A DNA stretch of 44,200 nt from JADKFD01 sp964561825 (GCA_964561825.1 CAZLSB010000004.1:1-44200); one strand, 5' to 3'. Positions 15,898 to 25,402 are shown, counted from the stretch's first letter. A program made the numbers and translations. The notes: generated by a model not told the origin, from the sequence alone.

Positions 15898-18800
15898 ATG
15901 CGCCTTGCCACTGTCAAACTGGCTGGGTTCAAGTCCTTCGTTGATCTAACGACCTTGCACCTGCCCACCAATATGACCGCTGTTGTCGGGCCAAATGGCT
16001 GTGGCAAGTCCAATATCATTGATGCGGTCAAGTGGGTATTGGGTGAATCGGCCGCTAGTCGTTTGCGCGGCGATTCCATGACGGACGTTATTTTTAATGG
16101 CACCACGCAGCGTAAACCGGTCGGACAGGCCTCCGTCGAGCTGATTTTCGATAACTCTGACGCCAGCATTTTGGGCGAATACGCGGCCTATAATGAGATT
16201 TCGGTGCGCCGGGTGGTGGGTCGCGACGGCCAGTCGCAATATTGGTTGAATGGCACTAAATGTCGTCGTCGCGATGTAACTGATCTCTTTCTCGGCACCG
16301 GGTTGGGGCCACGCTCTTACGCGATTATCGAACAGGGCATGATTTCGCAGATTGTCGAGGCGGCGCCAGATGATATGCGTGTGCACTTGGAAGAAGCGGC
16401 GGGCATTTCAAAGTACAAAGAGCGCCGCAAGGAAACCGAGTCGCGCATGCGCGCCACGCGCGAGAACTTGGAGCGTTTGAAGGACGTCAGTGATGAGGTG
16501 GACAAACAACTCGAACATTTGCGCAGACAGGCCAAACAGGCCGAGCGTTGGACCGAGTTGCGCGCCGAGCAGCGTAAAGTGGATGCCGAGGTCAAAACCT
16601 TAGGTTGGCGCGGACTGGCTCAGCAGTTGGACGCTGAAATGGCCAAACTCAAACAAACGCAGTTGTTGGTCGAACAGTTGGCGGCCGATCAAGCGCGCAA
16701 CGAAGCGGAAATGGAAGCGGCGCGCAGCCAGCACTCTGACGCCGCCGAAGCGTTTCGCGTGGTGCAGGCCGAGCACTATCAAGTGGGCGCCGAAATCGCG
16801 CGCGTCGAGCAGCAGCTGAGTTTTCGCCGTGACACGGTGACGCGCTTGCAACGTGAGTTAGTCGAAGCGGCCGCGCAGCGTAGCCATTTGGACGAACAAT
16901 TGCGCCTCGATCGCGATCAACAAGCGATGTTGCAACAAGCTCTGCAACGTGAAGAGCCACGTTTGGCCGCGTTGGCAGATGCCGCTGCCGATCGCAGCGA
17001 GGCCTTGGCCGCGGCTGAAGCGGCATTGGCGGTTTGGCAAACACGCACTGATTTGTTGAATCGCGGTGCCAGTGAAGCGACCAAAGCCGCCGAGGTGGAG
17101 CGCACCCGCATTGATCTGCTCGATCGACAGGTCCATCAAGCGCTCAAGCGGCGTGAAATTCTCGATTCCGAAACCACCATGTTGTCGGCGCGTGGCAGCG
17201 CCGATGAACTACGCGCGCTGCGCGAAGGTCTGCAAATCGAGGAAGAAACGGTCGAGACGCTGTCGATCGAACTCGATACGCGCAAGGCCGCATTGGCCAG
17301 CGCCGAACAAGCGCAACGTGGCATGCAAACGCAGCTTAACCAAGAACGCCAGCAGTTGAGCGCCGCGCGCGGGCGTCTGGCGTCACTGGAAGCGCTACAA
17401 CACGCCGCTTTGGGTGAAGATAAACGCGATTTGACTGCGTGGTTGGCGCGCCACGGTTTGCAACACGCGCCGCGTTTGGGCGCCTTGCTGAATGTCGATC
17501 CAGGTTGGGAATTTGCGGTGGAAACCGCGCTCGGCATGGCGCTCGAGGCCATTGTCATTGATGCGGCGATGAGCCGTGACGTGGACCTCGCCAGTTTGCC
17601 CAAGGGTGTGTTGACGCTGGTCGATGCGCAGCGCGATGGTCCGGCGGCTGATCCCGCGACCCTGGCGGCGAAAGTGCGTGGACCCGCCGCGCTGGCGACT
17701 TGGTTGGGAAGTATTCGCACCGCCAACGACGCGCAAGGCGCCCGCGAGGTGGCGGGCAGTTTGGCAGCCCATCAGAGCGCGATCAGCGCCGATGGGCATT
17801 GGTTTGGCCCTGGTTGGCGGCGTATTGATCGTGGCGTGCAGGGTCACGAAGGCGTCATTCAGCGCGGCCGTGAAATCGAAGCGCTAAAACAGCGGGCGGA
17901 GCAGGGTGATGAGCGCATCGCCGAACTCGAAGAGGCACAAGCGCGCAGCCGTAGCGCGCTGGCGGACGCCGACAAAGCGCGTGAACTGGCGCAAACCGGG
18001 CTGTACGCGGCGCATCGTAAGCTGGCCGATTTGGGTGGTCGGGTGCGCAGTCATGAAGGCAAGGTGGAACAAGAACGCCAGCGCCGTGAAGCGATCGCCC
18101 GCGAGCGCGAGCAGATTGGTGAACACATCATGGCTGGTGAGCAACAGAGCCGCGAAGCACGGGGCAAGTTGAACGGCGAAATGCTGCGCTTGGAAACGCT
18201 GTCCGAAGACCGCGAACAGCTAGACAGCGAGCGTTTACGGCTGACGCAAGCGCGCGAGAGCGCGCGCAGCGGTGCGCGTGAGGCGCAAGAAGGCGAGCGC
18301 CAATTGGCGCTTTCGGTGGAATCTAAACGCACGGCGGCACGTTCGCTGGCTGCAGCGATTGCCCGCATTGACGCGCAGCTTGGCCAGTTGGGCCAACGTC
18401 GCGAGCAGTTGGAGGCGCAACTGGCGGATGCGCAAGGGCCCTTGCCCAAGCTCGCCGAGGAGCTGCGATTGCATTTGGATCAACGCGTTATCGTTGATCA
18501 GCGGTTGAGCGGCGCGCGCCAATTGTTAGAGCACCTCGACCAGCGTTTACGCAAACATGATTTTGAGCGCCAACGGGTCGATCACCAATTGGCTCAGGCC
18601 CGCGACAAGCGCGGCCAAGCGCAGCTCAGCGAACAAGCGATTCGCATCAAGGCCGAAGCCTTGGAAGCGGCCTTGCAAGCGGAAGGATTTGAGCGTGACA
18701 CGGTACTCGCGGAGTTGAACCCAGATGCCACATTGCCGGTTTGGGAAGCGCGCTTGAGTGATCTGGAGGTGCGCATCAAGCGTTTGGAACCGGTCAATCT

Positions 18801-19401
18801 GGCGGCTATTGCCGAACTTGAGGAACAATCGCAGCGCAAGTCCTATTTGGATGCCCAGCATGCTGATCTCACCGAGGCCTTGGAAACTTTGGACGATGCC
18901 ATTCGCAAAATCGATCGGGAGACACGCACGCGTTTTAAAGAAACTTTCGATCGCGTCAACGTGGGCGTGCAGGAGCTATTCCCGCGTTTGTTTGGCGGCG
19001 GGCACGCCTATTTGGAGCTCACCGGCGAAGACTTGTTGTCCACCGGCGTCAATATCATCGCCAGGCCACCAGGGAAAAAACCAGCCAGCATTGGTTTGTT
19101 ATCGGGTGGCGAAAAAGCGCTCACCGCGGTGGCACTGGTTTTCTCGATTTTCCGTCTGAACCCTGCGCCGTTCTGTCTGCTCGACGAGGTCGACGCGCCG
19201 CTGGATGAAGCCAATGTCGGGCGCTTCAGCCAAATGGTGGTCGAAATGAGCAAAAGCGTGCAGTTTTTGGTGGTCTCGCACAACAAAGTCACGATGGAAG
19301 CCGCCAGTCAGCTCGCCGGCGTGACCATGCGCGAGCCCGGCGTATCGCGTTTGGTCAGCGTGGATTTGGCCGAGGCGACGCGTTTGACGCAGGCGGCATA
19401 A
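15898..19401 (+). CDS. smc: Chromosome segregation protein SMC
   Basis: This 1167-residue condensin subunit forms a dimeric ring that organises and segregates the chromosome. The N-terminal ATPase head has Walker A GPNGCGKS (31-38). Two long coiled coils rich in Glu, Arg, Gln and Ala flank a hinge at about 500-620. The C-terminal head has signature LLSGGEKAL (about 1066) and Walker B FCLLDEVDAPLDEANV (about 1092-1107). Length is standard. The ATG at 15898 follows AAGAG. scpA and scpB are not adjacent, and the zipA and ligA genes that often follow smc in related bacteria are missing. A convergent cytochrome pair follows instead. Confidence 0.96.
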   Translation: MRLATVKLAGFKSFVDLTTLHLPTNMTAVVGPNGCGKSNIIDAVKWVLGESAASRLRGDSMTDVIFNGTTQRKPVGQASVELIFDNSDASILGEYAAYNEISVRRVVGRDGQSQYWLNGTKCRRRDVTDLFLGTGLGPRSYAIIEQGMISQIVEAAPDDMRVHLEEAAGISKYKERRKETESRMRATRENLERLKDVSDEVDKQLEHLRRQAKQAERWTELRAEQRKVDAEVKTLGWRGLAQQLDAEMAKLKQTQLLVEQLAADQARNEAEMEAARSQHSDAAEAFRVVQAEHYQVGAEIARVEQQLSFRRDTVTRLQRELVEAAAQRSHLDEQLRLDRDQQAMLQQALQREEPRLAALADAAADRSEALAAAEAALAVWQTRTDLLNRGASEATKAAEVERTRIDLLDRQVHQALKRREILDSETTMLSARGSADELRALREGLQIEEETVETLSIELDTRKAALASAEQAQRGMQTQLNQERQQLSAARGRLASLEALQHAALGEDKRDLTAWLARHGLQHAPRLGALLNVDPGWEFAVETALGMALEAIVIDAAMSRDVDLASLPKGVLTLVDAQRDGPAADPATLAAKVRGPAALATWLGSIRTANDAQGAREVAGSLAAHQSAISADGHWFGPGWRRIDRGVQGHEGVIQRGREIEALKQRAEQGDERIAELEEAQARSRSALADADKARELAQTGLYAAHRKLADLGGRVRSHEGKVEQERQRREAIAREREQIGEHIMAGEQQSREARGKLNGEMLRLETLSEDREQLDSERLRLTQARESARSGAREAQEGERQLALSVESKRTAARSLAAAIARIDAQLGQLGQRREQLEAQLADAQGPLPKLAEELRLHLDQRVIVDQRLSGARQLLEHLDQRLRKHDFERQRVDHQLAQARDKRGQAQLSEQAIRIKAEALEAALQAEGFERDTVLAELNPDATLPVWEARLSDLEVRIKRLEPVNLAAIAELEEQSQRKSYLDAQHADLTEALETLDDAIRKIDRETRTRFKETFDRVNVGVQELFPRLFGGGHAYLELTGEDLLSTGVNIIARPPGKKPASIGLLSGGEKALTAVALVFSIFRLNPAPFCLLDEVDAPLDEANVGRFSQMVVEMSKSVQFLVVSHNKVTMEAASQLAGVTMREPGVSRLVSVDLAEATRLTQAA

Positions 19402-19511
19402 CAGCGCCCGCTCAGGCCAAGTTTGCATCACGCGAACAAGTCAAAGCACACGCGTTTGCACATGTCCAAACCCACAAACAGCGGCATCGCCGCGGCAACC
19501 TCAAAAAGGCG

Positions 19512-19528
19512 GCGGAGCCGAGCTCCGC
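19512..19528. repeat. GCGGAGC/GCTCCGC hairpin
   Basis: A seven-base-pair stem (GCGGAGC at 19512-19518, GCTCCGC at 19522-19528) in the 154-base gap between the convergent smc and cytochrome genes. It is the same stem type as at 14972 and 29380. Nothing else was recognised in the gap. Confidence 0.45.
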
Positions 19529-19555
19529 TACCCAATCAAAAGCGGCGCAAACGCT

Positions 19556-19885
19556 TCAGCGCCCCGCCATATCCTTGAGCTTGGACTTGTTGCTAGCAAA
19601 ATAGGCCGCTAAATCGGCGATGTCTTGTTCGCTTAAGGTGCCGGCGAAGCCTTGCATGATGACGTTGACGCGCTCGCCGGAGCGGTATTTTTTCAGTGAT
19701 TGTTCAAGATAGTCCGCATATTGGCCGGCGATGATCGGATATTGGGGATCACCCACGCCGTTGCCGTCGACGCCATGGCAAGCTTGACAGACCTTGGACA
19801 ACTCCAAACCGCGCCCAGCGCTGCCAGCATTAGCGCTTGCTGCGCACAGCAGACTTAAGGCCACAAAAAACACTCGGATATTCAT
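19556..19885 (-). CDS. Monohaem c-type cytochrome (c553/c4-like), downstream copy
   Basis: This 109-residue periplasmic electron carrier has a signal peptide (MNIRVFFVALSLLCAASANA) and the haem-binding CQACHG. The likely axial methionine is in NVIMQGFAGTLSEQDI, and the C-terminal helix is ADLAAYFAS. Size and motifs fit class I cytochromes of the c553 or half-c4 type. ATG 19885 follows GAAGG at good distance; longer frames upstream overlap the neighbouring gene. It lies 11 bases after a second cytochrome gene, so both are in one operon. Redox partners are not encoded nearby. Confidence 0.88.
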   Translation of the reverse strand: MNIRVFFVALSLLCAASANAGSAGRGLELSKVCQACHGVDGNGVGDPQYPIIAGQYADYLEQSLKKYRSGERVNVIMQGFAGTLSEQDIADLAAYFASNKSKLKDMAGR

Positions 19886-19896
19886 CGTACAGGCCT

Positions 19897-20226
19897 TCAC
19901 GGAGTTGGGGTGGCGGACAGGAACGCAGAGATATCGGCGATATCTTGAGCACTCATACTTTCTGCTTGCGCCGCCATAGTGGGGTGTTTGCGTGTGCCGG
20001 CCTGATAGGCCGTGAGTGCGGCGACCAAATATGCGTAGTTTTGACCAGAAATTCGCGGAACCCGATAACTCGGGTACACGTTCATATAGCCGGTAATGCC
20101 GTGGCAGCCAGTGCAAGTGTAGGCTATGCGCTTGCCGGTTTCGGCGTTGCCGGTGGTCTGCGCGCTAGCTGCCACAGGCGCCAAAAAAGCCATGCAAAGC
20201 AGCCCTGCAAGTGTATTCGACCTCAT
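19897..20226 (-). CDS. Monohaem c-type cytochrome (c553/c4-like), upstream copy
   Basis: This 109-residue secreted cytochrome has signal peptide MRSNTLAGLLCMAFLAPVAA and the haem site CTGCHGITGY. A methionine in HPTMAAQAESMSAQDI is the probable sixth ligand. GGGGA lies eight bases before ATG 20226. It is first in the cytochrome pair. The two proteins have the same length and plan, as if the two halves of a dihaem cytochrome c4 were separate genes. The terminal SAFLSATPTP suggests a soluble protein. Confidence 0.88.
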   Translation of the reverse strand: MRSNTLAGLLCMAFLAPVAASAQTTGNAETGKRIAYTCTGCHGITGYMNVYPSYRVPRISGQNYAYLVAALTAYQAGTRKHPTMAAQAESMSAQDIADISAFLSATPTP

Positions 20227-20335
20227 TCAAGCATCCCCGGTTGCGTTGCCCGCGTCGGGTCGACGCGAGCGATGATAAAGGCCACGGATTATGCCGAGCG
20301 CCGTTGGCCCGGTCCATGCCTATAGAGATTACGGT

Positions 20336-20399
20336 AGTCCTAGCCGCCTGTCGGACTTTCAGCGCACTCGCGAGGAAAGTCCGACAGGCTGCTAGGACT
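20336..20399. repeat. Family A palindromic repeat, short form (REP-like)
   Basis: Two 25-base arms (20336-20360 and 20375-20399; AGTCCTAGCCGCCTGTCGGA and its inverse) match at 24 of 25 positions around a 14-base loop. The loop reads CTCGCGAGTGCGC on the minus strand, the same sequence that follows the left arm in the long copies. It is therefore either the basic unit or an internally deleted long element. It lies between the divergent cytochrome and RND operons. Confidence 0.88.
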
Positions 20400-20430
20400 C
20401 GCTGCTAGCCACCCTTGTTTCAGCGGTGAC

Positions 20431-20458
20431 TTGTGGCGGGGGCTGTGCCGTATATAAG
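20431..20458 (+). promoter_or_regulatory. Possible promoter of the RND efflux operon
   Basis: TTGTGG at 20431-20436 and TATAAG at 20453-20458 are spaced 16 bases, about 100 bases before the adaptor gene start. They resemble sigma-70 boxes. No clear operator palindrome or regulator gene is seen. Confidence 0.3.
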
Positions 20459-20562
20459 TGTCGATACTTCCGACGATTGACCCAGACGCCATGACTTCCG
20501 GGACTTCTGCTACAGCGACCTAGTGTCATAGCTTACCAACACACCTGAGTAGAGCACTAACG

Positions 20563-21714
20563 ATGATCAGCAAACACGCGCGCCACTCTGTCTATCTTGC
20601 CCTTGCTTTGGCTTTGAGCCTGTCCTTGGTGGCTTGTGGCGGGGCCAAAGACGACGCTGCGAAAGCCGATGGCGACAAAACCGCCGAAAGCAAATCCGCA
20701 GATGGCAAAGAGGGCAAAAAAGCGGAGGCAATGAAGGTGCCGGTTGAAGTTGCCAAAGCGTCGCGATCGGCCGTCACAGCGGCTTTTCAAGGGACTGCAA
20801 ATCTGGTCCCGGAAGCCGAAGCAGACGTGGTGACCAAAACCAGCGGCGTGGTGCTCAAAATTCACGTGGAAGAAGGCGATCGGGTCAGCGCCGGTCAGGT
20901 TTTGGCGCAATTGGATTCGGATCGCCAGCGCTTGACGCTGAAACAAAGCGAAGCCAACTTACGCAAGCTGGAAAACGACTTTAAGCGCCAGCAAGAACTG
21001 ATCGGCCGCAAATTGATCAGCCAAGACGTGTTTGATCGTTCGCGTTATGACTTAGATACCCAGCGCGCTTCCCACGATATGAGCAAGCTGGAGCTGTCCT
21101 ACACAGAAATCCGCGCGCCAATCGCCGGCGTGGTCAGTAGGCGCAATGTCAAAGTGGGCAATCTGATTCAGATAAACCAGCCTTTGTTCAAGATCGATGA
21201 TTTTGATCCTCTGGAAGCGATCATCAATGTGCCAGAGCGCGAAATGCGCTTGATCCAGGCAAAGCAGCCGGTGCAAATGCTGGTCGATGCGCTACCTGAT
21301 GCGGTGTTTACCGGCCTAGTTGCGCGGGTCAGTCCGGTGGTGGACGCAGCGACGGGTACCTTCCGCGTCGTCGCGCAATTCAAGGACGACAGCGGTCAGT
21401 TGCGTTCGGGCATGTTTGGCCGCGTGCGCGTGGTGTATGACCAACGCACTGACGTGTTGGTGGTGCCGCGTTCGGCGTTGGTCGGGGATGACAAAGATGC
21501 GTCTGTGTTTGTGGTGGCCGACGATGTCGCCAAACGCCGCAAAGTTCGATTGGGCTACGCTGATGGTGGCCAAGTAGAAGTGATCGAAGGCATTAGCGAG
21601 GGCGAACAAGTGGTGACCCTGGGCCAAGCCGCGCTACGCGATGGTACTCAGGTCCAGGTGATTAATCCGGCTGCTGAAGCTGCCGCCGTCGCGGTCGCCA
21701 AAAACGTCGAATAG
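20563..21714 (+). CDS. RND efflux periplasmic adaptor (membrane fusion lipoprotein)
   Basis: This 383-residue adaptor links inner-membrane RND pumps to an outer-membrane channel. The signal peptide ends in a lipobox (LSLVACGG), so it is probably a lipoprotein. A charged linker rich in Lys and Ala covers about 28-60. The lipoyl half motifs are VVLKIHVEEGDRVSAGQVLA and TEIRAPIAGVVSRRNVKVGN. A short coiled-coil hairpin (LRKLENDFKRQQELIGRKLI) lies between them, with a beta-barrel and membrane-proximal domain at the end (LVVPRSALVGDD). Length fits the AcrA/MexA/MdtA class. ATG 20563 begins the signal peptide. Two RND pump genes follow on the same strand after a family A repeat. No outer-membrane channel gene is in the cluster. 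Confidence 0.9.
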   Translation: MISKHARHSVYLALALALSLSLVACGGAKDDAAKADGDKTAESKSADGKEGKKAEAMKVPVEVAKASRSAVTAAFQGTANLVPEAEADVVTKTSGVVLKIHVEEGDRVSAGQVLAQLDSDRQRLTLKQSEANLRKLENDFKRQQELIGRKLISQDVFDRSRYDLDTQRASHDMSKLELSYTEIRAPIAGVVSRRNVKVGNLIQINQPLFKIDDFDPLEAIINVPEREMRLIQAKQPVQMLVDALPDAVFTGLVARVSPVVDAATGTFRVVAQFKDDSGQLRSGMFGRVRVVYDQRTDVLVVPRSALVGDDKDASVFVVADDVAKRRKVRLGYADGGQVEVIEGISEGEQVVTLGQAALRDGTQVQVINPAAEAAAVAVAKNVE

Positions 21715-21728
21715 CGCCCGGCGCTGCA

Positions 21729-21757
21729 CGCCATCTTGCCCGCACGGCAAGATGGCG
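21729..21757. other. Intercistronic perfect hairpin
   Basis: A 12-base-pair perfect stem (CGCCATCTTGCC and GGCAAGATGGCG) with a five-base loop lies 15 bases after the adaptor gene stop. There is no T-run, so it is more likely a transcript-stabilising or attenuating structure than a simple terminator. Confidence 0.6.
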
Positions 21758-21804
21758 CAAATCAAATCTCGTCGGCCGCGCAGCGCAGCCAACGACGTCA
21801 GTGG

Positions 21805-22074
21805 CTAGCAGCTGTCGGACTGTCTTCGCGAGTGCGCCGGAAGTGCTTTTGGCGCATCGCCTTAGTGGATATTTGAGGATTTCGGTCGTGTTTTATTCAA
21901 CTTGTGACTGCACAGCGCGCCAAAAGCCCTCCCGGTCCTTCGGATTGCGCGCCTGGACGGCGTCTGCTGCGTTGCGACGCTCGGCAATGGAAGAGCCATT
22001 GGCCGCGCGCTGCGCCTTGCATCCATCCGTCCAGTCGCACATCGCATCTCACGCAGAAAGCCCGACAGGCTGCG
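21805..22074. repeat. Family A palindromic element, long form, inside the RND operon
   Basis: This element of about 270 bases starts CTAGCAGCTGTCGGACTGTC and ends AAAGCCCGACAGGCTGC. Its inner inverted repeat pairs 21835-21854 (CGCCGGAAGTGCTTTTGGCG) with about 21918-21935, as in the copy at 5904. The interior diverges from that copy, but the order of blocks is the same. It lies between the adaptor gene and the first pump gene, ending 22 bases before the pump ATG. Confidence 0.85.
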
Positions 22075-22096
22075 CGCCCCATTTGCAGGTATCCGC

Positions 22097-25000
22097 ATGA
22101 ATATCATCCGCCTTGCCACCGAGCGCCGTGTCACCATCGCGATGGTCACGATTGCGCTGGTGCTGTTTGGCTTGATCGGCCTCACCCGGCTCAAAGTCAA
22201 TTTGCTGCCCGATCTGTCCTATCCAACGCTGACCGTGCGTACCGAATACGTCGGCGCCGCGCCCGCAGAAATCGAGAACCTGATTAGCGAGCCGCTCGAA
22301 GAGGCGCTCGGTGTCGTCAAGAACCTCAAGCGTATCCGCTCGGTGTCGCGCACCGGCCAATCCGACGTGATCCTGGAATTTTCCTGGGGCACCGACATGG
22401 ATAACGCCAGCATGGACGTGCGTGAGAAGCTGGAGATTTTGCAGCTGCCGCTAGAAGTGAAAAAGCCGCTGTTGCTGCGCTTTGATCCGTCCACCGAGCC
22501 GGTGTTGCGCTTGGCGCTGGCCGCCGGTGAGGCAGATGCCGGCAGCACGGCCGCCCTGACCGAATTACGCCGCTATGCCGAAGAGGATCTGAAAAAGCGC
22601 CTGGAACCGATTGAGGGTGTCGCTGCGGTCAAGGTGTCCGGTGGTTTGGAAGACGAAATTCAGGTGGATATCGACCAGAACCGCTTGAAGCAACTGAATT
22701 TGGACGTCAACACGATCATTGAGCGCCTGCGCTCGGAGAACATCAATATCTCCAGCGGGCGTTTGGACGAGGCCAGTCAACGCTACGTGGTGCGCACCAT
22801 CAATCAGTTTGCCACGCTCACCGATATGGGCGAAATGATGGTGTCGACTACCGGTGGCGTGCCGGTAAAGCTTAAAGACGTCGCCACCGTTACCCAAGGT
22901 CACAAAGAACGCCAAGCGATCATTCGCAGCGATGGCAAAGAAGCCGTGGAAATCGCCATCTATAAAGAAGGTGATGCCAATACGGTGAATGTCGCAGAAA
23001 GCGTTGCTAAAGCGCTTGAACGGCTCAAAGATGAAATGCCCGACGGTGCCAAAATGACCACCGTCGATGACCAGTCGACGTTTATTAAGAGCTCTATTCG
23101 AGAAGTTGTCATAGCCGCGGTGATTGGCGGTCTATTGTCGATTTTGGTAATTTTCTTGTTCCTCGGTGAGGCGTGGGCGACGCTGGTGATCGCGCTGTCT
23201 TTGCCGGTATCGATCATTGCCACCTTCTTTTTCATGCAGCAGTTTGGCATTGGCCTGAATGTGATGTCGCTAGGTGGTATCGCGCTGGCGACCGGCATGG
23301 TGGTCGACAACGCCATTGTGGTGCTGGAAAACGTGCGGCGTTTGCGCGATCAGGGCATGGGCGTCATTGAGGCGGCGGTGCAGGGCACCAGTGAAGTTGG
23401 CATGGCGATTACCGCATCCACCTTCACCCATATCGCAGTGTTTTTGCCATTGGTCTTCGTCGAGGGCATTGCCGGTCAGCTATTTAGTGATCAGGCGCTG
23501 ACGGTGACCTTTGCGATGATCATTTCCTTGTTCGTCGCGGTGACCTTGATCCCGATGCTGGCATCGCTTGGCGAGACACGCACAACAATGAGCTACGAGC
23601 ATCCGCAGGCCCTCGCGCAGGAGCGCCATTGGCTGAACAAAAATCGGCCGCGTTTGGATCGGGGTCGTTTCCTGCTGCTGCCGGTGTGGGCGGTACTGGC
23701 CCTGCTGCGCGGCGTCTGGTGGCTGTTAAGTTGGGTTTTCTACTTGCTGGCGATTGTGGCGCGACGCACCTTTGGGCTGCTCGGGCGCGTGTTTGGCATT
23801 GTGCTTAACCCGCTGGCGCGCGGCACCATGGGCTTTTTTGATATGTCGCTGAAAGCCTATGACCGCATCTTGCCGTGGTCTTTACGCCATCCAACGGTGA
23901 TTTTGGGTGCCGCAACGCTATCGCTGGTCGTCGCCCTGGCGCTGGTGCCGCGCCTGGGTGTTGAACTGATCCCGGAATTCGCACAAGGGCGTTTACAGGT
24001 CGATATGAAGTTGCCGGTGGGTACGCCGTTGGTGCGCACCGATATGTTGGTCGCCGGTTTGCAGGAACATGGCATTAAGGTCGATGGCGTGGAGCATATG
24101 TTTGCCACCGCCGGCACCGGCGCGCGTCTAGATGCCAATCCGACCGAATCCGGTGAAAACGTCGGCAAATTGCTGGTGACCTTGGCGCCACACACCGCGC
24201 GTAGCGATGAACCGCGCATCGTCGAAGCGCTGCGCGCCTATACCGACGCACTGCCGGGCACTGAATCGAAGTATTCGCGACCGCAGTTGTTCAGTTTTGA
24301 CACGCCGTTGGAAATCGAAATCAATGGCTACGATTTGGACCTGCTCAAACAAGCCAGTGAGCGCATCAGCAACGAGCTGCGTAAAAACGAGATTTTTGCT
24401 GACGTAAAAAACTCGCAAGAACAAGGCGCGCCGGAAGTACGCATCTATTTTGACCAGGAAAAGATCTCATCGTTGGGTTTGAGCACGCGACAGGTCGCTG
24501 ACCAAGTGGTGCGCAAAGTGCGCGGCGAAGTAGCGACCCGCTACAGCCTGCGGGATCGCAAGATTGACGTGTTGGTACGCGCGTCCGAAGCTGATCGTGA
24601 TTCGGTCGACGCGGTACGTCGCTTGATCATCAATCCGGGCAGCCCAAGTCCAGTGCCGCTGGATGCTGTCGCACGCGTCGAAATCACCGAAGGGCCGTCG
24701 GAAATCCGCCGCATCGACCAGGAACGCGTCGCGGTGATTTCGGCGAGTTTGCGCGGCGATTTGGGTACAGCGGTGAAAATCGCCAAAGACATCGTGGCCA
24801 GCAGCGTACTGCCACCGGGCACGCAGGCACGTGTGGCCGGTCAAAGTGAGGATTTGGACTCGTCGTTTCGCTCTTTGCTCATGGCTTTGGCGCTCGCCGT
24901 GTTTATGGTCTATCTGGTGATGGCCTCACAGTTCGAATCGCTGCTGCATCCGTTTTTAATTCTGTTCACCATTCCATTGGCCTTGGTTGGCGCGATTCTC

Positions 25001-25402
25001 AGCTTATGGATGACTGGGACATCGCTCAGCATCATCGTCTTCATCGGTCTCATTATGTTGGTCGGCATTGTGGTCAGTAACGCCATCGTATTGATCGATC
25101 GAGTCAACCAGCTGCGCTCGCGAGGCATGGAGAAACGCCAAGCGCTTACTGAAGGTGCGCGCACGCGTTTGCGGCCGATCATCATGACCACGATCACCAC
25201 CTTGTTTGGCTTTTTGCCGATGGCGCTAGGCTTAGGCGACGGCGCCGAACTGCGTCAGCCGCTGGCGATCACGGTGATCGGCGGATTGATTTTCTCGACC
25301 ATGCTGACTTTGGTGGTGATCCCGGTGCTCTACGACACCGTGGATCGCCGCGCCACGTTCAGGCAGCCGAAGGTGCTAGAAGCCGCGGAGAGGGGGGCGT
25401 GA
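22097..25402 (+). CDS. RND efflux pump inner-membrane subunit 1 (HAE1-like)
   Basis: This 1101-residue, probably trimeric, proton-driven pump has the double six-span RND plan with two large periplasmic loops. The fourth-span motif GMVVDNAIVVLENV has D404 followed by N405 where AcrB has two aspartates. The tenth-span motif GIVVSNAIVLID has serine (994) where AcrB has lysine. The protein is about 50-70 residues longer than AcrB because of an extended centre at about 488-596, with extra hydrophobic stretches (LLLPVWAVLALLRGVWWLLS and FYLLAIVARRTFGLLG). The start ATG 22097 follows AGG. It probably works with the lipoprotein adaptor and with the second pump, perhaps as a mixed trimer in the manner of MdtBC. 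Substrates are unknown. Confidence 0.9.
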   Translation: MNIIRLATERRVTIAMVTIALVLFGLIGLTRLKVNLLPDLSYPTLTVRTEYVGAAPAEIENLISEPLEEALGVVKNLKRIRSVSRTGQSDVILEFSWGTDMDNASMDVREKLEILQLPLEVKKPLLLRFDPSTEPVLRLALAAGEADAGSTAALTELRRYAEEDLKKRLEPIEGVAAVKVSGGLEDEIQVDIDQNRLKQLNLDVNTIIERLRSENINISSGRLDEASQRYVVRTINQFATLTDMGEMMVSTTGGVPVKLKDVATVTQGHKERQAIIRSDGKEAVEIAIYKEGDANTVNVAESVAKALERLKDEMPDGAKMTTVDDQSTFIKSSIREVVIAAVIGGLLSILVIFLFLGEAWATLVIALSLPVSIIATFFFMQQFGIGLNVMSLGGIALATGMVVDNAIVVLENVRRLRDQGMGVIEAAVQGTSEVGMAITASTFTHIAVFLPLVFVEGIAGQLFSDQALTVTFAMIISLFVAVTLIPMLASLGETRTTMSYEHPQALAQERHWLNKNRPRLDRGRFLLLPVWAVLALLRGVWWLLSWVFYLLAIVARRTFGLLGRVFGIVLNPLARGTMGFFDMSLKAYDRILPWSLRHPTVILGAATLSLVVALALVPRLGVELIPEFAQGRLQVDMKLPVGTPLVRTDMLVAGLQEHGIKVDGVEHMFATAGTGARLDANPTESGENVGKLLVTLAPHTARSDEPRIVEALRAYTDALPGTESKYSRPQLFSFDTPLEIEINGYDLDLLKQASERISNELRKNEIFADVKNSQEQGAPEVRIYFDQEKISSLGLSTRQVADQVVRKVRGEVATRYSLRDRKIDVLVRASEADRDSVDAVRRLIINPGSPSPVPLDAVARVEITEGPSEIRRIDQERVAVISASLRGDLGTAVKIAKDIVASSVLPPGTQARVAGQSEDLDSSFRSLLMALALAVFMVYLVMASQFESLLHPFLILFTIPLALVGAILSLWMTGTSLSIIVFIGLIMLVGIVVSNAIVLIDRVNQLRSRGMEKRQALTEGARTRLRPIIMTTITTLFGFLPMALGLGDGAELRQPLAITVIGGLIFSTMLTLVVIPVLYDTVDRRATFRQPKVLEAAERGA

